In this document: positions 8,732 through 17,905 of the stretch, in pieces
How positions within the stretch are numbered: the stretch's first letter is position 1
Layout: each line of letters opens with the position of its first letter
Assembly (NCBI RefSeq): GCF_001270495.1
Contig: NZ_LGUR01000227.1
Span: 1 to 61,056 of the forward strand
Source of the DNA: Streptomyces viridochromogenes
GTDB lineage: Bacteria > Actinomycetota > Actinomycetes > Streptomycetales > Streptomycetaceae
Reading direction: 5' to 3'
Length of the DNA: 61,056 bases
The notes under the pieces: model-generated
Told to the model about the DNA's origin: nothing
What the model saw: the letters and a program-made list of their open reading frames with translations, nothing else
The model's database searches: none
Made by a program: the position numbers and the translations under genes

Positions 8732-9766
8732 ATGACCGCCACGCTGGAGCAGCTCCGCCGCTGCCACTTCGCCGTCGACCTGGGGGCGGCCCGGACGCGC
8801 GTCTACGTGAAGGGCGCCGGACTCGTCGTCGACCAGCCCTCCGCCGCCGCCGTCAACACCCGTACCGGCGCTCTCATCGCGGTCGGCGAGTTCGCGGAGA
8901 AGATGACCGGCCGCACCCCGGACTACATCCGCGTCGTCCGGCCCGTCTCCGGCGGCACCGTCGTCGACATCGAGATGGCGCAGCGGATGCTGCGGCACCT
9001 GCTCGGCGACAAGATGCGCCGCGCCCTGCGCCGCAAGCCCTTCCTGCGGGCCGCCGTCTGCACCCCGCACGACGCCGACCCGCTCGCCCAGCGCGCCGCC
9101 ATCGAGACCCTCGTCGGCCTCGGGGCCCGGCGCGTCGAACTGGTCGACACCCTCATCGCCGCCGCGGTCGGGTGCGGTCTGCCCGTCGAGCAGCCCGAGG
9201 CCAGCATGATCATGGTGTGCGGGGCGGCCGCGACCGAGGTCGCCGTGCTCTCCCTGGGCGCCATCGTCACCGCCGAACGCATCCGCGTCGGTGGCGAGGC
9301 CGTGGACCACGCGATCGTGCAGCATCTGCGGCACGAGCACGAGCTGATGCTGCCCAGCCAGAACGTACGCCCGCTACAGCTCGCCCTGTCCGGCAACGGG
9401 CTCACACCTCAGGGCCCGGCCTCCACGGAGATCCACGGCCGCGACATCTGCACCGGCCTCGCCCGTTCCGTCCAGGTCGACACCGCCGCCGTACGGGACG
9501 CCATCCAGACCCCGCTCACCGGCGTCCTCGACAGCATCGGCAAGGTGCTGCGCGACTGCCCGCCCGACCTGGTCGCCGACCTCGCCGACCGCGGGATCAT
9601 GATGGTCGGCGGCAGCGCGCTGCTGCCCGGCTTCGACGAGATGCTGCGGCAGGCCACCAGCATGCCCGTGCACATCGCCGAGCGCCCCGACGTCTGCGCG
9701 GTCCAGGGCCTCGGCACCATGCTGGAGGGCAAGGTCGAGCCCATGGAGCTGGACCCGGCCACCTGA
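8732..9766 (+). CDS. MreB/Mbl-like actin-family protein
   Basis: 344 aa. The actin-fold phosphate-1 motif is FAVDLGAARTRVYVKG near residue 13. The MreB signature region follows (SGGTVVDIEMAQRMLRHLL), and phosphate-2/adenosine features appear at MIMVCGAAATEVAVLSLG and GIMMVGGSALLPGFDEML. It is shorter than canonical MreB and diverges in phosphate-1, where the usual IDLGTANT becomes VDLGAART. It therefore fits the extra MreB-like proteins of streptomycetes linked to spore-wall formation. The ATG at 8732 has GGGAGGA about 8 bases upstream. No mreC/mreD/rodA neighbours are present. Confidence 0.85.
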   Translation: MTATLEQLRRCHFAVDLGAARTRVYVKGAGLVVDQPSAAAVNTRTGALIAVGEFAEKMTGRTPDYIRVVRPVSGGTVVDIEMAQRMLRHLLGDKMRRALRRKPFLRAAVCTPHDADPLAQRAAIETLVGLGARRVELVDTLIAAAVGCGLPVEQPEASMIMVCGAAATEVAVLSLGAIVTAERIRVGGEAVDHAIVQHLRHEHELMLPSQNVRPLQLALSGNGLTPQGPASTEIHGRDICTGLARSVQVDTAAVRDAIQTPLTGVLDSIGKVLRDCPPDLVADLADRGIMMVGGSALLPGFDEMLRQATSMPVHIAERPDVCAVQGLGTMLEGKVEPMELDPAT

Positions 9767-9813
9767 GCCGCGCCCGGCCCCCACGTCCAGTACGGCCCGT
9801 ACGTCCGATACGG

Positions 9814-9927
9814 CTAGTACGGCAGAATCCGCCCCGAGGGCGTGCGCCGGTCGATCTCGCCCCTGGTGTCGCGGGGAGCGGCGGGCCGGCGGGTGACACG
9901 AACGCGAACGTGGGTCTGGCGGTTCAT
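9814..9927 (-). CDS. Putative 37-aa basic peptide
   Basis: A short minus-strand frame beginning MNRQTHVRVRVTRRPAAP and ending at a TAG. It is supported mainly by an excellent ribosome-binding site: on the minus strand GAGGAGGGCGCC directly precedes the ATG. The peptide is Arg-rich and has no membrane segment. The family is not recognised. It lies alone in the gap between the MreB-like and DUF1876 genes. Confidence 0.45.
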   Translation of the reverse strand: MNRQTHVRVRVTRRPAAPRDTRGEIDRRTPSGRILPY

Positions 9928-10165
9928 GGCGCCCTCCTCGTATCTCGGGTCCGTTGCGACCAGCCTTCTCTCCGCAACCTTTCGGCACATCGTGCCCACG
10001 GAGGCACTTGTCATGCCTCCGCGGGAGGAGCGGATAGGTGCGGAGCTGCTTCCCCGGGATGAGCGGCGCCCCTCAGAGGCCGCGCGCCGCCTCGCGCTGG
10101 CCCCGGCCCGGCAACAGGCGCACGCTCGTGAGTAGGGCCCCCATCCCCGTACGGAAGTGATCTCG

Positions 10166-10480
10166 ATGGCAGACAAGAACAAGGACTGGACCGTCCGGAT
10201 CCACATCACCGAGGACGGCGACGACACCCGCGCCGAGGCCGTGCTGACCACGCAGGAAATGTCGCAGGGCACTTCTCAGGACACGTCGACCATCACCGGC
10301 CGGGGCGTGGCCCACCGCAATCCGATCGACCGGCCCATCCCCGAGATCGGCGACGAACTCGCCGCCAGCCGCGCCCTGGAGGACCTGGCGATCAGGCTGC
10401 ACGACATCGCGTCCGACGACATCGTGGAGCTGGCCGGCCCGGTCGACCAGGGAGGAAGCCGGGCCTGGGAGCGGCCCTGA
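10166..10480 (+). CDS. DUF1876 domain protein
   Basis: 104 aa. The pattern KDWTVRIHITEDGDDTRAEA, then VAHRNPIDRPIPEIGDELA and RALEDLAIRLHDIASDDI, matches the small DUF1876 (dsRBD-like fold) proteins of actinobacteria, whose function is unknown. ATG 10166 is chosen over GTG 10157 because GGAAG lies 9 bases before it. It converges on the response-regulator gene, with 22 bases between the two stops. Confidence 0.8.
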   Translation: MADKNKDWTVRIHITEDGDDTRAEAVLTTQEMSQGTSQDTSTITGRGVAHRNPIDRPIPEIGDELAASRALEDLAIRLHDIASDDIVELAGPVDQGGSRAWERP

Positions 10481-10502
10481 ACACGCAGTCCGGGCGGTAC
10501 GC

Positions 10503-11186
10503 CTAGGGCCGGTCCACCCAGCTGTACCGCCGCTCGGGCCGCCCCGCCTGCCCGTACCGCAGCGACACCTCCGCCTGTCCCGTGACGCTGAAGTGCTCCA
10601 GGTAGCGCCGGGCACTGACCCGTGACACCCCGAGCCGGGCCGCGCACTCGGCGGCGGAGAGGCTGCCGTCGACGGCGCGCAGCTCCCGTTCGATCAGCTC
10701 GGCGGTCTCCACGCTCATGCCCTTGGGCAGGCTGGCCGCCGTGACCGCCGGCGCCGCTCCCCGCGCCAGCGCCCGGTCCACGTCCGACTGCCCGCTGACC
10801 ACCGCCGCGTACAGGTTGCTCCGCCGCGCCGCGTACTGCTCCAGGCGCGTCCTCAGATCCCCGGCGTCGAACGGCTTCAGCAGATAGTCGACGACACCCT
10901 GGCGTACGGCCCCCCGGACCGCGTCGGACTCGCGCGCCGCGCTGATCACCATGACGTCGCAGTCGTGCCCGGCGGTGCGCAGCCGCGGGATGATCTCCAG
11001 CCCGAACATGTCGGGGAGGTAGAGGTCGAGCAGGACCAGGTCCGGTTGCAGCTCGGCCACCGCGGTGAGCGCCTGCTCCCCGCAGTTCGCCGTGCCGATC
11101 ACCCGGAAACCGTCGACGTCGTTGACGAATCCGCGGTGGATCCGGGCGACCATGAAGTCGTCCTCCACGATCAGCACATCGATCAT
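10503..11186 (-). CDS. CitB/DcuR-type response regulator
   Basis: 227 aa. The N-terminal receiver domain starts MIDVLIVEDDFMVARIH with the acidic pair, has the phosphoacceptor Asp in LVLLDLYLP, the Ser in VISAA and the Lys in LLKPFDAGDL. The C-terminal ~60 residues are a helix-turn-helix (SAAECAARLGVSRVSARRYL) typical of the CitB family, which responds to extracellular di- and tricarboxylates. ATG 11186 has GGAGGGAG upstream. It lies 13 bases downstream of its kinase gene and is presumably co-transcribed. Divergence from the tct operon suggests it regulates tricarboxylate uptake (inference). Confidence 0.92.
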   Translation of the reverse strand: MIDVLIVEDDFMVARIHRGFVNDVDGFRVIGTANCGEQALTAVAELQPDLVLLDLYLPDMFGLEIIPRLRTAGHDCDVMVISAARESDAVRGAVRQGVVDYLLKPFDAGDLRTRLEQYAARRSNLYAAVVSGQSDVDRALARGAAPAVTAASLPKGMSVETAELIERELRAVDGSLSAAECAARLGVSRVSARRYLEHFSVTGQAEVSLRYGQAGRPERRYSWVDRP

Positions 11187-11199
11187 CGGACTCCCTCCG

Positions 11200-12894
11200 T
11201 CATCTGACCCCCTCCGTCGCTCGGTCGGCCGGACGGCCGACGGACATCCGGGCGGTGAACATGGCACCCGCCCGCGTGTTGGCCACCGACACCTCACCGC
11301 CCCGGCGTTTGCACACCAGCCGGGTGAGCGCCAGGCCGATCCCCCGGTCGCCGCCCTGCGCGGCCTTGGTGGTGAACCCGTGTGAGAACACCTCCTGCGC
11401 GAGCTCGGGCGCCACCCCCGGCCCCGAGTCCCGTACGACGATCTCCACGCTGGAGGCGTCCTGGCGCAGTTCCACCTCGACCCACGCCTCGTGGTCGCCG
11501 TCCCCCGCCCCGGTCCCGCTCGTCGCCGCGTCCACCGCGTTGTCCACGAGGTTGCCCAGCACGGTCGCCACGTCCGCGGAGTCGGTCGGCTCCAGCCGGT
11601 CCAGGGCCGTGCGCTCGGAGATCTTCAGCAGGACCTTGCGTTCCGCGGCGAGCGCCGACTTGGCCATGAGCAGGGCGGCGACGGCCCGGTCGCGGACCCG
11701 GCTGGTGAGGTTCAGGTCGAGCGACTCGCGGTGTTTGCGCAGGGCGCGGACGTACCGTACGACCTCGTCGTGCTCGCCGATCTGGATGAGCCCGGAGATG
11801 GTGTGCAGCTGGTTGGAGAACTCGTGCGCCTGGGCGCGCAGCAGTTCGGTGGTGCTGCGGAAGGAGCCCAACTCCCTTTCCAGCTGGGCGAGTTCGGTGC
11901 GGTCACGCAGGGTGGTCACCGAGCCGAGGCGGCGGCCGTCCTTGGCGACGTCCATGCGGTTCATGACGAGGACGCGGCCGCGGCGCACGACCACCTCGTC
12001 GCGCCGCGCGAGATCGCCGGACTCCCCCTCGGGCGCGGTACCGGCCAGAACGTCGTACAGCCGCCCCTCGATCCCCAGGTCGGCCAGGCTCATCCCGACG
12101 CAGTTCTCGGGCAGGTCGAGCAGCCCGCGTCCGACGGCGTTCACAAGGGTGAGCCGCTGCTGCGGGTCGAGGGCCACCACGCCCTCGGCGATCCCGAAGA
12201 GCATCGCCTCCCGGTGTTCGGCGAGGCCGGCGATCTCGCGCGGCTCCATACCGAAGGTCTGCCGTTTGATCCGCCGGGCCAGCAGCCAGGAGCCGGCCAC
12301 TCCGAGGACGCTGGCGACGCCGAGGTAGACGAGCAGATAGGACGAGGCGCCGACCAGCCGCTGCCCGACCGACGGCGAGGCCCGCCCGATCATCACGGTG
12401 CCGAGATGCTCCCCGGCCTTGAGGCGGCGGGCCTGGTCGGTCTCCGCCCGGAGCACCGGCGCCTGCGCCACCAGCTCGGTGACGCCGTTCACCGGCAGCT
12501 CGCCGGACCAGCCACGGCCGTCGGCGACCTGCGGGCCGTCGGACGGCATCCGGGTGCCGACCAGGGTGGGGTTGGTCGAGGCGACGATCTCGCCGTCGGC
12601 GTCGGAGACGGTGGCCGAGGTGACGCCGGACCTGGTGAGCGTGGACTGGAGCAGCGGCGCGAGCATCTCGGCGGGGGCGGGCCGGACGAGCTGGGTGCGG
12701 ACGAGGGGGTTGCCCGCCATCTCCTCGGCGAGCGCGGTCACCCGGCGTCCCTCGACCCGGTCGAAGGTCGCCTTCGACTGCGCCAGCGAGACCGCCGCGA
12801 CGGCGGCCAGCACGATCACGACAATGGCGAGCTGCCATACGAGCAGCTCACCGGCGAGCGTCTGGCTCCGTCTTTGTCGTGCCGTTATGACCAC
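11200..12894 (-). CDS. CitA/DcuS-type sensor histidine kinase
   Basis: 564 aa. An N-terminal membrane helix (VWQLAIVVIVLAAVAAVSLA) is followed by an extracytoplasmic PAS-like CitA sensor region ending in MIGRASPSVGQRL. Then come a second membrane helix (LLVYLGVASVLGVAGSWLL), a cytoplasmic PAS (GVVALDPQQRLTLVNAVG), the H-box AHEFSNQLHTISGLIQIG and an ATPase domain (LGNLVDNAVDAA, DSGPGV, GIGLALTRLV). GTG 12894 has AAGG 11 bases upstream; an in-frame TTG at 12912 is the longer alternative. It pairs with the downstream response regulator and probably senses carboxylates taken up by the divergent TctCBA system. Confidence 0.92.
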   Translation of the reverse strand: MVITARQRRSQTLAGELLVWQLAIVVIVLAAVAAVSLAQSKATFDRVEGRRVTALAEEMAGNPLVRTQLVRPAPAEMLAPLLQSTLTRSGVTSATVSDADGEIVASTNPTLVGTRMPSDGPQVADGRGWSGELPVNGVTELVAQAPVLRAETDQARRLKAGEHLGTVMIGRASPSVGQRLVGASSYLLVYLGVASVLGVAGSWLLARRIKRQTFGMEPREIAGLAEHREAMLFGIAEGVVALDPQQRLTLVNAVGRGLLDLPENCVGMSLADLGIEGRLYDVLAGTAPEGESGDLARRDEVVVRRGRVLVMNRMDVAKDGRRLGSVTTLRDRTELAQLERELGSFRSTTELLRAQAHEFSNQLHTISGLIQIGEHDEVVRYVRALRKHRESLDLNLTSRVRDRAVAALLMAKSALAAERKVLLKISERTALDRLEPTDSADVATVLGNLVDNAVDAATSGTGAGDGDHEAWVEVELRQDASSVEIVVRDSGPGVAPELAQEVFSHGFTTKAAQGGDRGIGLALTRLVCKRRGGEVSVANTRAGAMFTARMSVGRPADRATEGVR

Positions 12895-12960
12895 TATGAA
12901 CTCAACCTTCAATGGTCACAGAACCGAGACGGGGTGTCTCAGGAATCGCACAATCATGGC

Positions 12961-12972
12961 GCCGGATCCGGC
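12961..12972. promoter_or_regulatory. 12-bp palindrome in the citA/tctC divergent region
   Basis: GCCGGATCCGGC is a perfect palindrome 20 bases upstream of the tctC start, in the short divergent control region shared with the sensor-kinase gene. It could be an operator, but GC-rich palindromes arise easily by chance here. Confidence 0.25.
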
Positions 12973-12991
12973 CGAGCGAAAGAGATGAGCC

Positions 12992-13999
12992 ATGAGAACT
13001 CGACGAGCCGCGGTTGTCGGAGCTCTTGCCGCCGTTTCGATGGTCGCGGTCAGCGCCTGTGGCGCCACCGCCGACAAGGAGGAGGGGAGCGGGGGCGGGG
13101 ACGGGAAGCCCGTGACGGGGCTGCGCCTCATGGTCCCGAACACCCCGGGCAGCGGTTACGACCTCACCGCCCGCACCGTCACCCAGGTCATGCAGGACAC
13201 CGACGTCGCCTCCGGCGTCCAGGTGTTCAACCTGCCCGGCGCCAGCGGCACGGTGGGCCTGCAGCGCCTGGTGAACGAGAAGGGCAACGGCAAGATGGCC
13301 ATGCAGATGGGCCTGGGCGTCGTCGGAGCCTCGTACACCTCCAAGTCCGAGGCGACCCTGACCGACACCACGCCGATCGCCAAGCTGATCGAGGAGGCCG
13401 GCGCGATCGTCGTGCCGAAGAACTCCCCGTACAAGACGATGGACGACCTCGTCACCGCCTGGAAGGAAGACCCCAAGAAGCTCGCCGTGGGCGGCGGCTC
13501 GTCGCCGGGCGGCCCCGACCACCTCCTCCCGATGCAGCTGGCGAAGGCCGTCGGCATCAAGCCGAAGGACGTCAACTTCGTCTCGTACGACGGCGGCGGC
13601 GAGCTGCTCCCGGCCATCCTCGGCAACAAGATCGCCTTCGGGGCGAGCGGTTTCGGTGAGTTCCTCGACCAGATCGAGGCCGGCCAGGTGCGTGTCCTCG
13701 CGGTGACCAGCGAGAAGCCGATCGACGCGCTCAAGGACGCCCCCACGCTCAAGGACCAGGGCATCGACCTGGTCTTCACCAACTGGCGCGGCATCGTGGC
13801 CCCTCCGGGCATCACCGCCGAGCAGAAGAAGACCTGGGTCGACTCGCTGACCAAGATGCACGACTCCGACGAGTGGAAGGAACAGCTGGAGAAGAACGGC
13901 TGGGTCGACTCCTTCGTCACCGGCGACGAGTTCGGCACCTACCTCTCCGAGCAGGACAAGGCGGTCGCCGACATCCTGGCCGAGCTCGGGCTGGCATGA
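12992..13999 (+). CDS. tctC: TctC-type tricarboxylate-binding lipoprotein
   Basis: 335 aa. A lipoprotein signal peptide ends in the lipobox VSAC near residue 23. The mature protein has the Bug/TctC pattern: GLRLMVPNTPGSGYDLTAR, then NLPGASGTVG and NWRGIVAPPG. It is the extracytoplasmic binding component of a tripartite tricarboxylate transporter and is first in tctCBA. Its stop overlaps the tctB start (ATGA). Likely control by the divergent CitAB-like pair. Confidence 0.93.
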   Translation: MRTRRAAVVGALAAVSMVAVSACGATADKEEGSGGGDGKPVTGLRLMVPNTPGSGYDLTARTVTQVMQDTDVASGVQVFNLPGASGTVGLQRLVNEKGNGKMAMQMGLGVVGASYTSKSEATLTDTTPIAKLIEEAGAIVVPKNSPYKTMDDLVTAWKEDPKKLAVGGGSSPGGPDHLLPMQLAKAVGIKPKDVNFVSYDGGGELLPAILGNKIAFGASGFGEFLDQIEAGQVRVLAVTSEKPIDALKDAPTLKDQGIDLVFTNWRGIVAPPGITAEQKKTWVDSLTKMHDSDEWKEQLEKNGWVDSFVTGDEFGTYLSEQDKAVADILAELGLA

Positions 14000-14577
14000 G
14001 CTCCCCGCAGAATCCGGTGAATCCGGTGAATCCGGTGAATCCGGTGAATCCGGTGACGGAAGAGACCGTGGCGGACTCCCGTCCGCCACGGGAGGGCGGG
14101 GACCGCGCGCAGTACGGCGTGTGCGTGTTCCTCGCCCTGCTGGGCACCGCCGTGATCGTGGACGCCCTCGGCATCCCGCACATCACCAGCGGCACCGACC
14201 CGGTCGGCCCGCGCGCGGTCCCGCTGCTCCTGGGCGGCCTGCTCCTGCTGTTCGCGGTGCTGTACGCGGTGGACGTGGCCCGGGGCGGCCGCGGTGAGCC
14301 GGAGGGCGGCGAGGACGTCGACCTGTCGAGCGGCAGCGACTGGCGCACCGTCCTGCTGCTGATCGCGGTGTTCGTGGCGAACGCCCTGCTCATCGAGCGG
14401 CTCGGCTGGGTGATCAGCGGGTCCCTGCTCTTCTGGGGCACGGCGTTCGCCCTCGGCAACCGCCACTACGTCCGCAACCTGCTGATAGCGGTGACGCTCT
14501 CGCTCACGACCTTCTACGCGTTCGCGATAGGGCTCGGCGTGAACCTCCCCGCCGGTGTCCTGCAAGGAATCCTGTGA
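13996..14577 (+). CDS. tctB: TctB-type small membrane subunit
   Basis: 193 aa with four predicted membrane helices ([72 protein letters not shown]). The PRAVPLLLG pattern is typical of TctB. The start overlaps tctC in an ATGA. The first 20 residues are an unusual run of Asn-Pro-Val repeats encoded by a 9-bp tandem repeat. Confidence 0.88.
   Translation: MSSPQNPVNPVNPVNPVNPVTEETVADSRPPREGGDRAQYGVCVFLALLGTAVIVDALGIPHITSGTDPVGPRAVPLLLGGLLLLFAVLYAVDVARGGRGEPEGGEDVDLSSGSDWRTVLLLIAVFVANALLIERLGWVISGSLLFWGTAFALGNRHYVRNLLIAVTLSLTTFYAFAIGLGVNLPAGVLQGIL
14011..14055 (+). repeat. Five perfect copies of a 9-bp tandem repeat inside tctB
   Basis: AATCCGGTG is repeated five times without a mismatch. It encodes (Asn-Pro-Val)5 just after the TctB start, before the first membrane helix. 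The unit is a multiple of three, so copy-number changes would lengthen or shorten the cytoplasmic tail without shifting the frame. Confidence 0.95.
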
Positions 14578-14587
14578 GGCCTGGCCC

Positions 14588-16096
14588 GTGACGGACAACC
14601 TGAACAACCTGATGCAGGGCTTCGCGGACGTGATGGATCCGCTGAACCTGCTGCTCGCCCTGGTCGGTGTCGTCATCGGCACCGCGGTGGGCGTCCTGCC
14701 GGGCATCGGCCCGGCGATGACGGTGGCGCTGCTGCTTCCGGTCACCTACGGCATGGAGCCGGTGCAGGCGTTCATCATGTTCGCCGGCATCTTCTACGGC
14801 GGCATGTACGGCGGCTCGACGACCTCGATCCTCCTGAACACCCCCGGCGAGTCCTCGTCCGTGGTCACCGCCATCGAGGGCAACAAGATGGCGAAGGCGG
14901 GCCGCGCGGCCCAGGCGCTGGCCACGGCGGCGATCGGCTCCTTCGTGGCCGGCACCATCGGTACCCTCCTGCTGGTCCTGATCACCCCGTTCGTGGTCGA
15001 CTTCGCGGTCAGCCTGGGCGCCCCCGACTACTTCGCGCTGATGCTGCTGGCGTTCATAGCCGTGACATCGGTGCTGGGCTCGTCCCGCGTCCGAGGCTTC
15101 ATCTCGCTCCTGCTGGGCCTGACGATCGGTCTCGTCGGCATCGACTCGGTGTCCGGCCAGCAGCGACTCACCCTGGGCATACCGCAGTTGGCCGACGGCA
15201 TCGACGTCGTCGTGGTCGCGGTCGGCATCTTCGCGGTCGGCGAGGCGCTGTGGGTGGCCGCGCATCTGCGGCGCAAGCCGGCCGAGGTGATCCCGGTCGG
15301 GCGCCCGTGGATGGGCCGGAAGGACTGGAAGCGGTCCTGGAAGCCCTGGCTGCGCGGAACGGCGTTCGGCTTCCCCTTCGGGGCGCTGCCGGCCGGCGGC
15401 GCGGAGATCCCGACCTTCCTGTCGTACGCCACGGAGAAGCGGCTCACCAAGCACCCCGAGGAGTTCGGCAAGGGCGCGATCGAGGGCGTGGCGGGCCCCG
15501 AGGCCGCGAACAACGCGTCCGCGGCGGGCACCCTGGTCCCCATGCTGGCGATCGGGCTCCCCACGAACGCCACGGCAGCGGTGATGCTGGCGGCCTTCCA
15601 GTCGTACGGCATCCAGCCCGGCCCCCTCCTCTTCGAACGTGAGGCGAGCCTGGTCTGGGTCCTGATCGCGAGCCTGTTCATCGGCAACCTGCTCCTGCTG
15701 CTCCTGAACCTCCCCCTGGCCCCGGCGTGGGCGAAGCTGCTCCAGATCCCGCGCCCGTACCTCTACGCGGGCATCCTCTTCTTCGCGTCGATGGGCGCCT
15801 ACGCCGTCAACGCCCAGCCCCTGGACCTGTTCCTCCTGCTCACCCTGGGCCTCCTCGGCTTCGCAATGCGCCGCTTCGGACTGCCGGTCCTGCCGCTGAT
15901 CGTCGGCGTGATCCTGGGCCCGCGCGCGGAGTTGCAGGGCCGGCGCTCCCTCCAGCTGTCCGGCGGAGAGCTGTCGGGTTTGGTGGGCGGCCCGGTGTCG
16001 TACTCGGTCTATGCGGTGATCGCGCTGGTCCTGCTGTGGCCGCTGATCCGCCGTTTCGTGGTAAGTCCCCTGAGCGCGCGAAACGCCGCTGCCTGA
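14588..16096 (+). CDS. tctA: TctA-type tricarboxylate transporter large membrane subunit
   Basis: 502 aa and highly hydrophobic, with about 11-12 membrane helices. The TctA signature is present: [20 protein letters not shown], then [18 protein letters not shown], and in the second half [20 protein letters not shown] 14588 is chosen because GAGG lies 8 bases upstream and it follows the tctB stop by 10 bases. The longer frame from 14555 would overlap tctB. It is the transport channel for citrate or related carboxylates. Confidence 0.93.
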   Translation: MTDNLNNLMQGFADVMDPLNLLLALVGVVIGTAVGVLPGIGPAMTVALLLPVTYGMEPVQAFIMFAGIFYGGMYGGSTTSILLNTPGESSSVVTAIEGNKMAKAGRAAQALATAAIGSFVAGTIGTLLLVLITPFVVDFAVSLGAPDYFALMLLAFIAVTSVLGSSRVRGFISLLLGLTIGLVGIDSVSGQQRLTLGIPQLADGIDVVVVAVGIFAVGEALWVAAHLRRKPAEVIPVGRPWMGRKDWKRSWKPWLRGTAFGFPFGALPAGGAEIPTFLSYATEKRLTKHPEEFGKGAIEGVAGPEAANNASAAGTLVPMLAIGLPTNATAAVMLAAFQSYGIQPGPLLFEREASLVWVLIASLFIGNLLLLLLNLPLAPAWAKLLQIPRPYLYAGILFFASMGAYAVNAQPLDLFLLLTLGLLGFAMRRFGLPVLPLIVGVILGPRAELQGRRSLQLSGGELSGLVGGPVSYSVYAVIALVLLWPLIRRFVVSPLSARNAAA

Positions 16097-16113
16097 GACG
16101 TCTGGAGTTCGAG

Positions 16114-16509
16114 ATGACCATCCTGGTCGGCTACGTCCCCTCCCCCGAGGGCGAGGCTGCCCTGCGGGCAGGGATCGACGAGGCCCGCCGCCGAGGCGAG
16201 AAACTGCTGGTGGTGAACACCACCAGGGGTGACGCCCTGGCGGACCCCCGCTTCGCCCAGGAACCCGATCTGACCCATGTACGCGAGGACCTCGCGGCCC
16301 TGGGCGTCGACTTCGACGTCCGCCAGGTCCTGGGCGCCCGTGACGCGGCCGCGGAGATCATCGACCTGGCGGAGACGACGGACACGTCCCTGGTGGTGAT
16401 CGGTCTGCGCCGGCGCAGCGCGGTCGGCAAACTGATCATGGGCTCGGCGGCCCAGCAGATCCTGCTGGGCGTGGGCTGCCCGGTCCTCGCCGTGAAGGCG
16501 GAGGGCTAG
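16114..16509 (+). CDS. Universal stress protein (UspA family)
   Basis: 131 aa, single Usp domain. It starts MTILVGYVPSPEGEAALRAG and ends with the nucleotide-binding loop GLRRRSAVGKLIMGSAAQQI followed by CPVLAVK. GGAG lies upstream of ATG 16114. It lies 17 bases after tctA and 3 bases before the DUF475 gene, so it is probably part of the same transcript. Usp genes are often attached to transporter operons; the specific function is unknown. Confidence 0.88.
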   Translation: MTILVGYVPSPEGEAALRAGIDEARRRGEKLLVVNTTRGDALADPRFAQEPDLTHVREDLAALGVDFDVRQVLGARDAAAEIIDLAETTDTSLVVIGLRRRSAVGKLIMGSAAQQILLGVGCPVLAVKAEG

Positions 16510-16512
16510 GCG

Positions 16513-17640
16513 ATGATGCTGCGAATCTTCGGCTGGTCGTTCGCCGTCACGGTGGCCGGCCTCGTCTTCGCCGCGTGGCAGTGGGGCTGGGAGGCCTTCG
16601 GGATCGTACTGATCCTCTCGATCCTCGAAATCTCCCTGTCCTTCGACAACGCGGTCGTCAACGCCGGGATCCTGAAGAAGATGAACGCCTTCTGGCAGCG
16701 GATCTTCCTCACCGTCGGCATTCTGATCGCGGTGTTCGGCATGCGGCTGGTCTTCCCGGTGGTGATCGTCGCCATCAGCGCCCGGGTCGGCCCCGTCGAG
16801 GCGGTCCGGCTCGCCCTCGACGACCCCGACCGCTACCAGGACCTCGTCACCGACGCCCACCCGGCGATCGCGGCCTTCGGCGGCATGTTCCTGCTGATGA
16901 TCTTCCTCGACTTCATCCTGGAGGACCGTGACATCAAGTGGCTGACCTGGCTGGAACGGCCGCTCGCCAGGCTGGGCAGGATCGACATGCTGTCGCCGTG
17001 CGTCGCGCTCGTCGCCCTGCTGGCCACCGCGATGACCTTCGCCACCCACGCCCACGTCAGCACGGGCCACGCGGACAAGGCGGCCACGGTGATGCTCTCG
17101 GGCGTGGCGGGCCTGATCACGTACCTCGTGGTCGGCGGCCTCTCGTCCCACTTCGAGAACAAGATCGAAGAGAAGGAGGAACACGAGCACGAGGAGGAGG
17201 AGAAGGCCAGGGCGGAAGGCAAACCGGTCTCGGCGGTCGCCCTCGCGGGCAAGGCGGCGTTCTTCCTCTTCCTCTACCTGGAGGTCCTGGACGCGTCCTT
17301 CTCCTTCGACGGCGTGATCGGCGCCTTCGCCATCACCAACCACATCTTCTGGATGGCGCTCGGCCTGGGCATCGGCGCCATGTACGTCCGTTCCCTCACG
17401 GTCTACCTGGTCCGCCAGGGCACCCTCGACGACTACGTGTATCTGGAGCACGGCGCCCACTACGCCATCGGCGCCCTCGCCGCGATCCTCCTGATCACCA
17501 TCCAGCACCAGATCAGCGAGATCATCACCGGCCTGATCGGCGTCGTCCTGATCGCCGCCTCCTTCCTCGCCTCCGTCCGCCGCAACCGGGCACTGGCAAC
17601 GGCGGAGGCCGAGAAGACGGAGGTGCCGTCCAGGACGTGA
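16513..17640 (+). CDS. DUF475 / TerC-superfamily integral membrane protein
   Basis: 375 aa with about eight or nine membrane helices. Two repeated acidic motifs place it in the TerC/DUF475 group: ILEISLSFDNAVVNAGIL near residue 38 and EVLDASFSFDGVIGAFAIT near 256. A highly charged cytoplasmic loop (KIEEKEEHEHEEEEKARAEG) separates the halves. Members are implicated in metal-ion export or tellurite resistance. Three bases after the Usp gene. Confidence 0.85.
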   Translation: MMLRIFGWSFAVTVAGLVFAAWQWGWEAFGIVLILSILEISLSFDNAVVNAGILKKMNAFWQRIFLTVGILIAVFGMRLVFPVVIVAISARVGPVEAVRLALDDPDRYQDLVTDAHPAIAAFGGMFLLMIFLDFILEDRDIKWLTWLERPLARLGRIDMLSPCVALVALLATAMTFATHAHVSTGHADKAATVMLSGVAGLITYLVVGGLSSHFENKIEEKEEHEHEEEEKARAEGKPVSAVALAGKAAFFLFLYLEVLDASFSFDGVIGAFAITNHIFWMALGLGIGAMYVRSLTVYLVRQGTLDDYVYLEHGAHYAIGALAAILLITIQHQISEIITGLIGVVLIAASFLASVRRNRALATAEAEKTEVPSRT

Positions 17641-17905
17641 CGCGAACGCCGTCACACCGTTCGTCGTCGGGGGGCGCGGGGTCCGGGACCTCACCGCGCC
17701 CCTCTTCGACGCCGGAAACGACAGAAACTCGCCGGCAGGGCACCCGGGAGCCGGTCGTCGCTGCGGCTGTGCGCGTGATCCGAAACATACGTGGTCTGCG
17801 ACATAGGCGTTTTCGCCCGATTATGGCTAGCTGGATGTGCTTGCCTCGCGCACAGCGTCGCGTCATCGGACGCGCCGTCCTGTCGATCGTCCGCCCGGGA
17901 GACCC

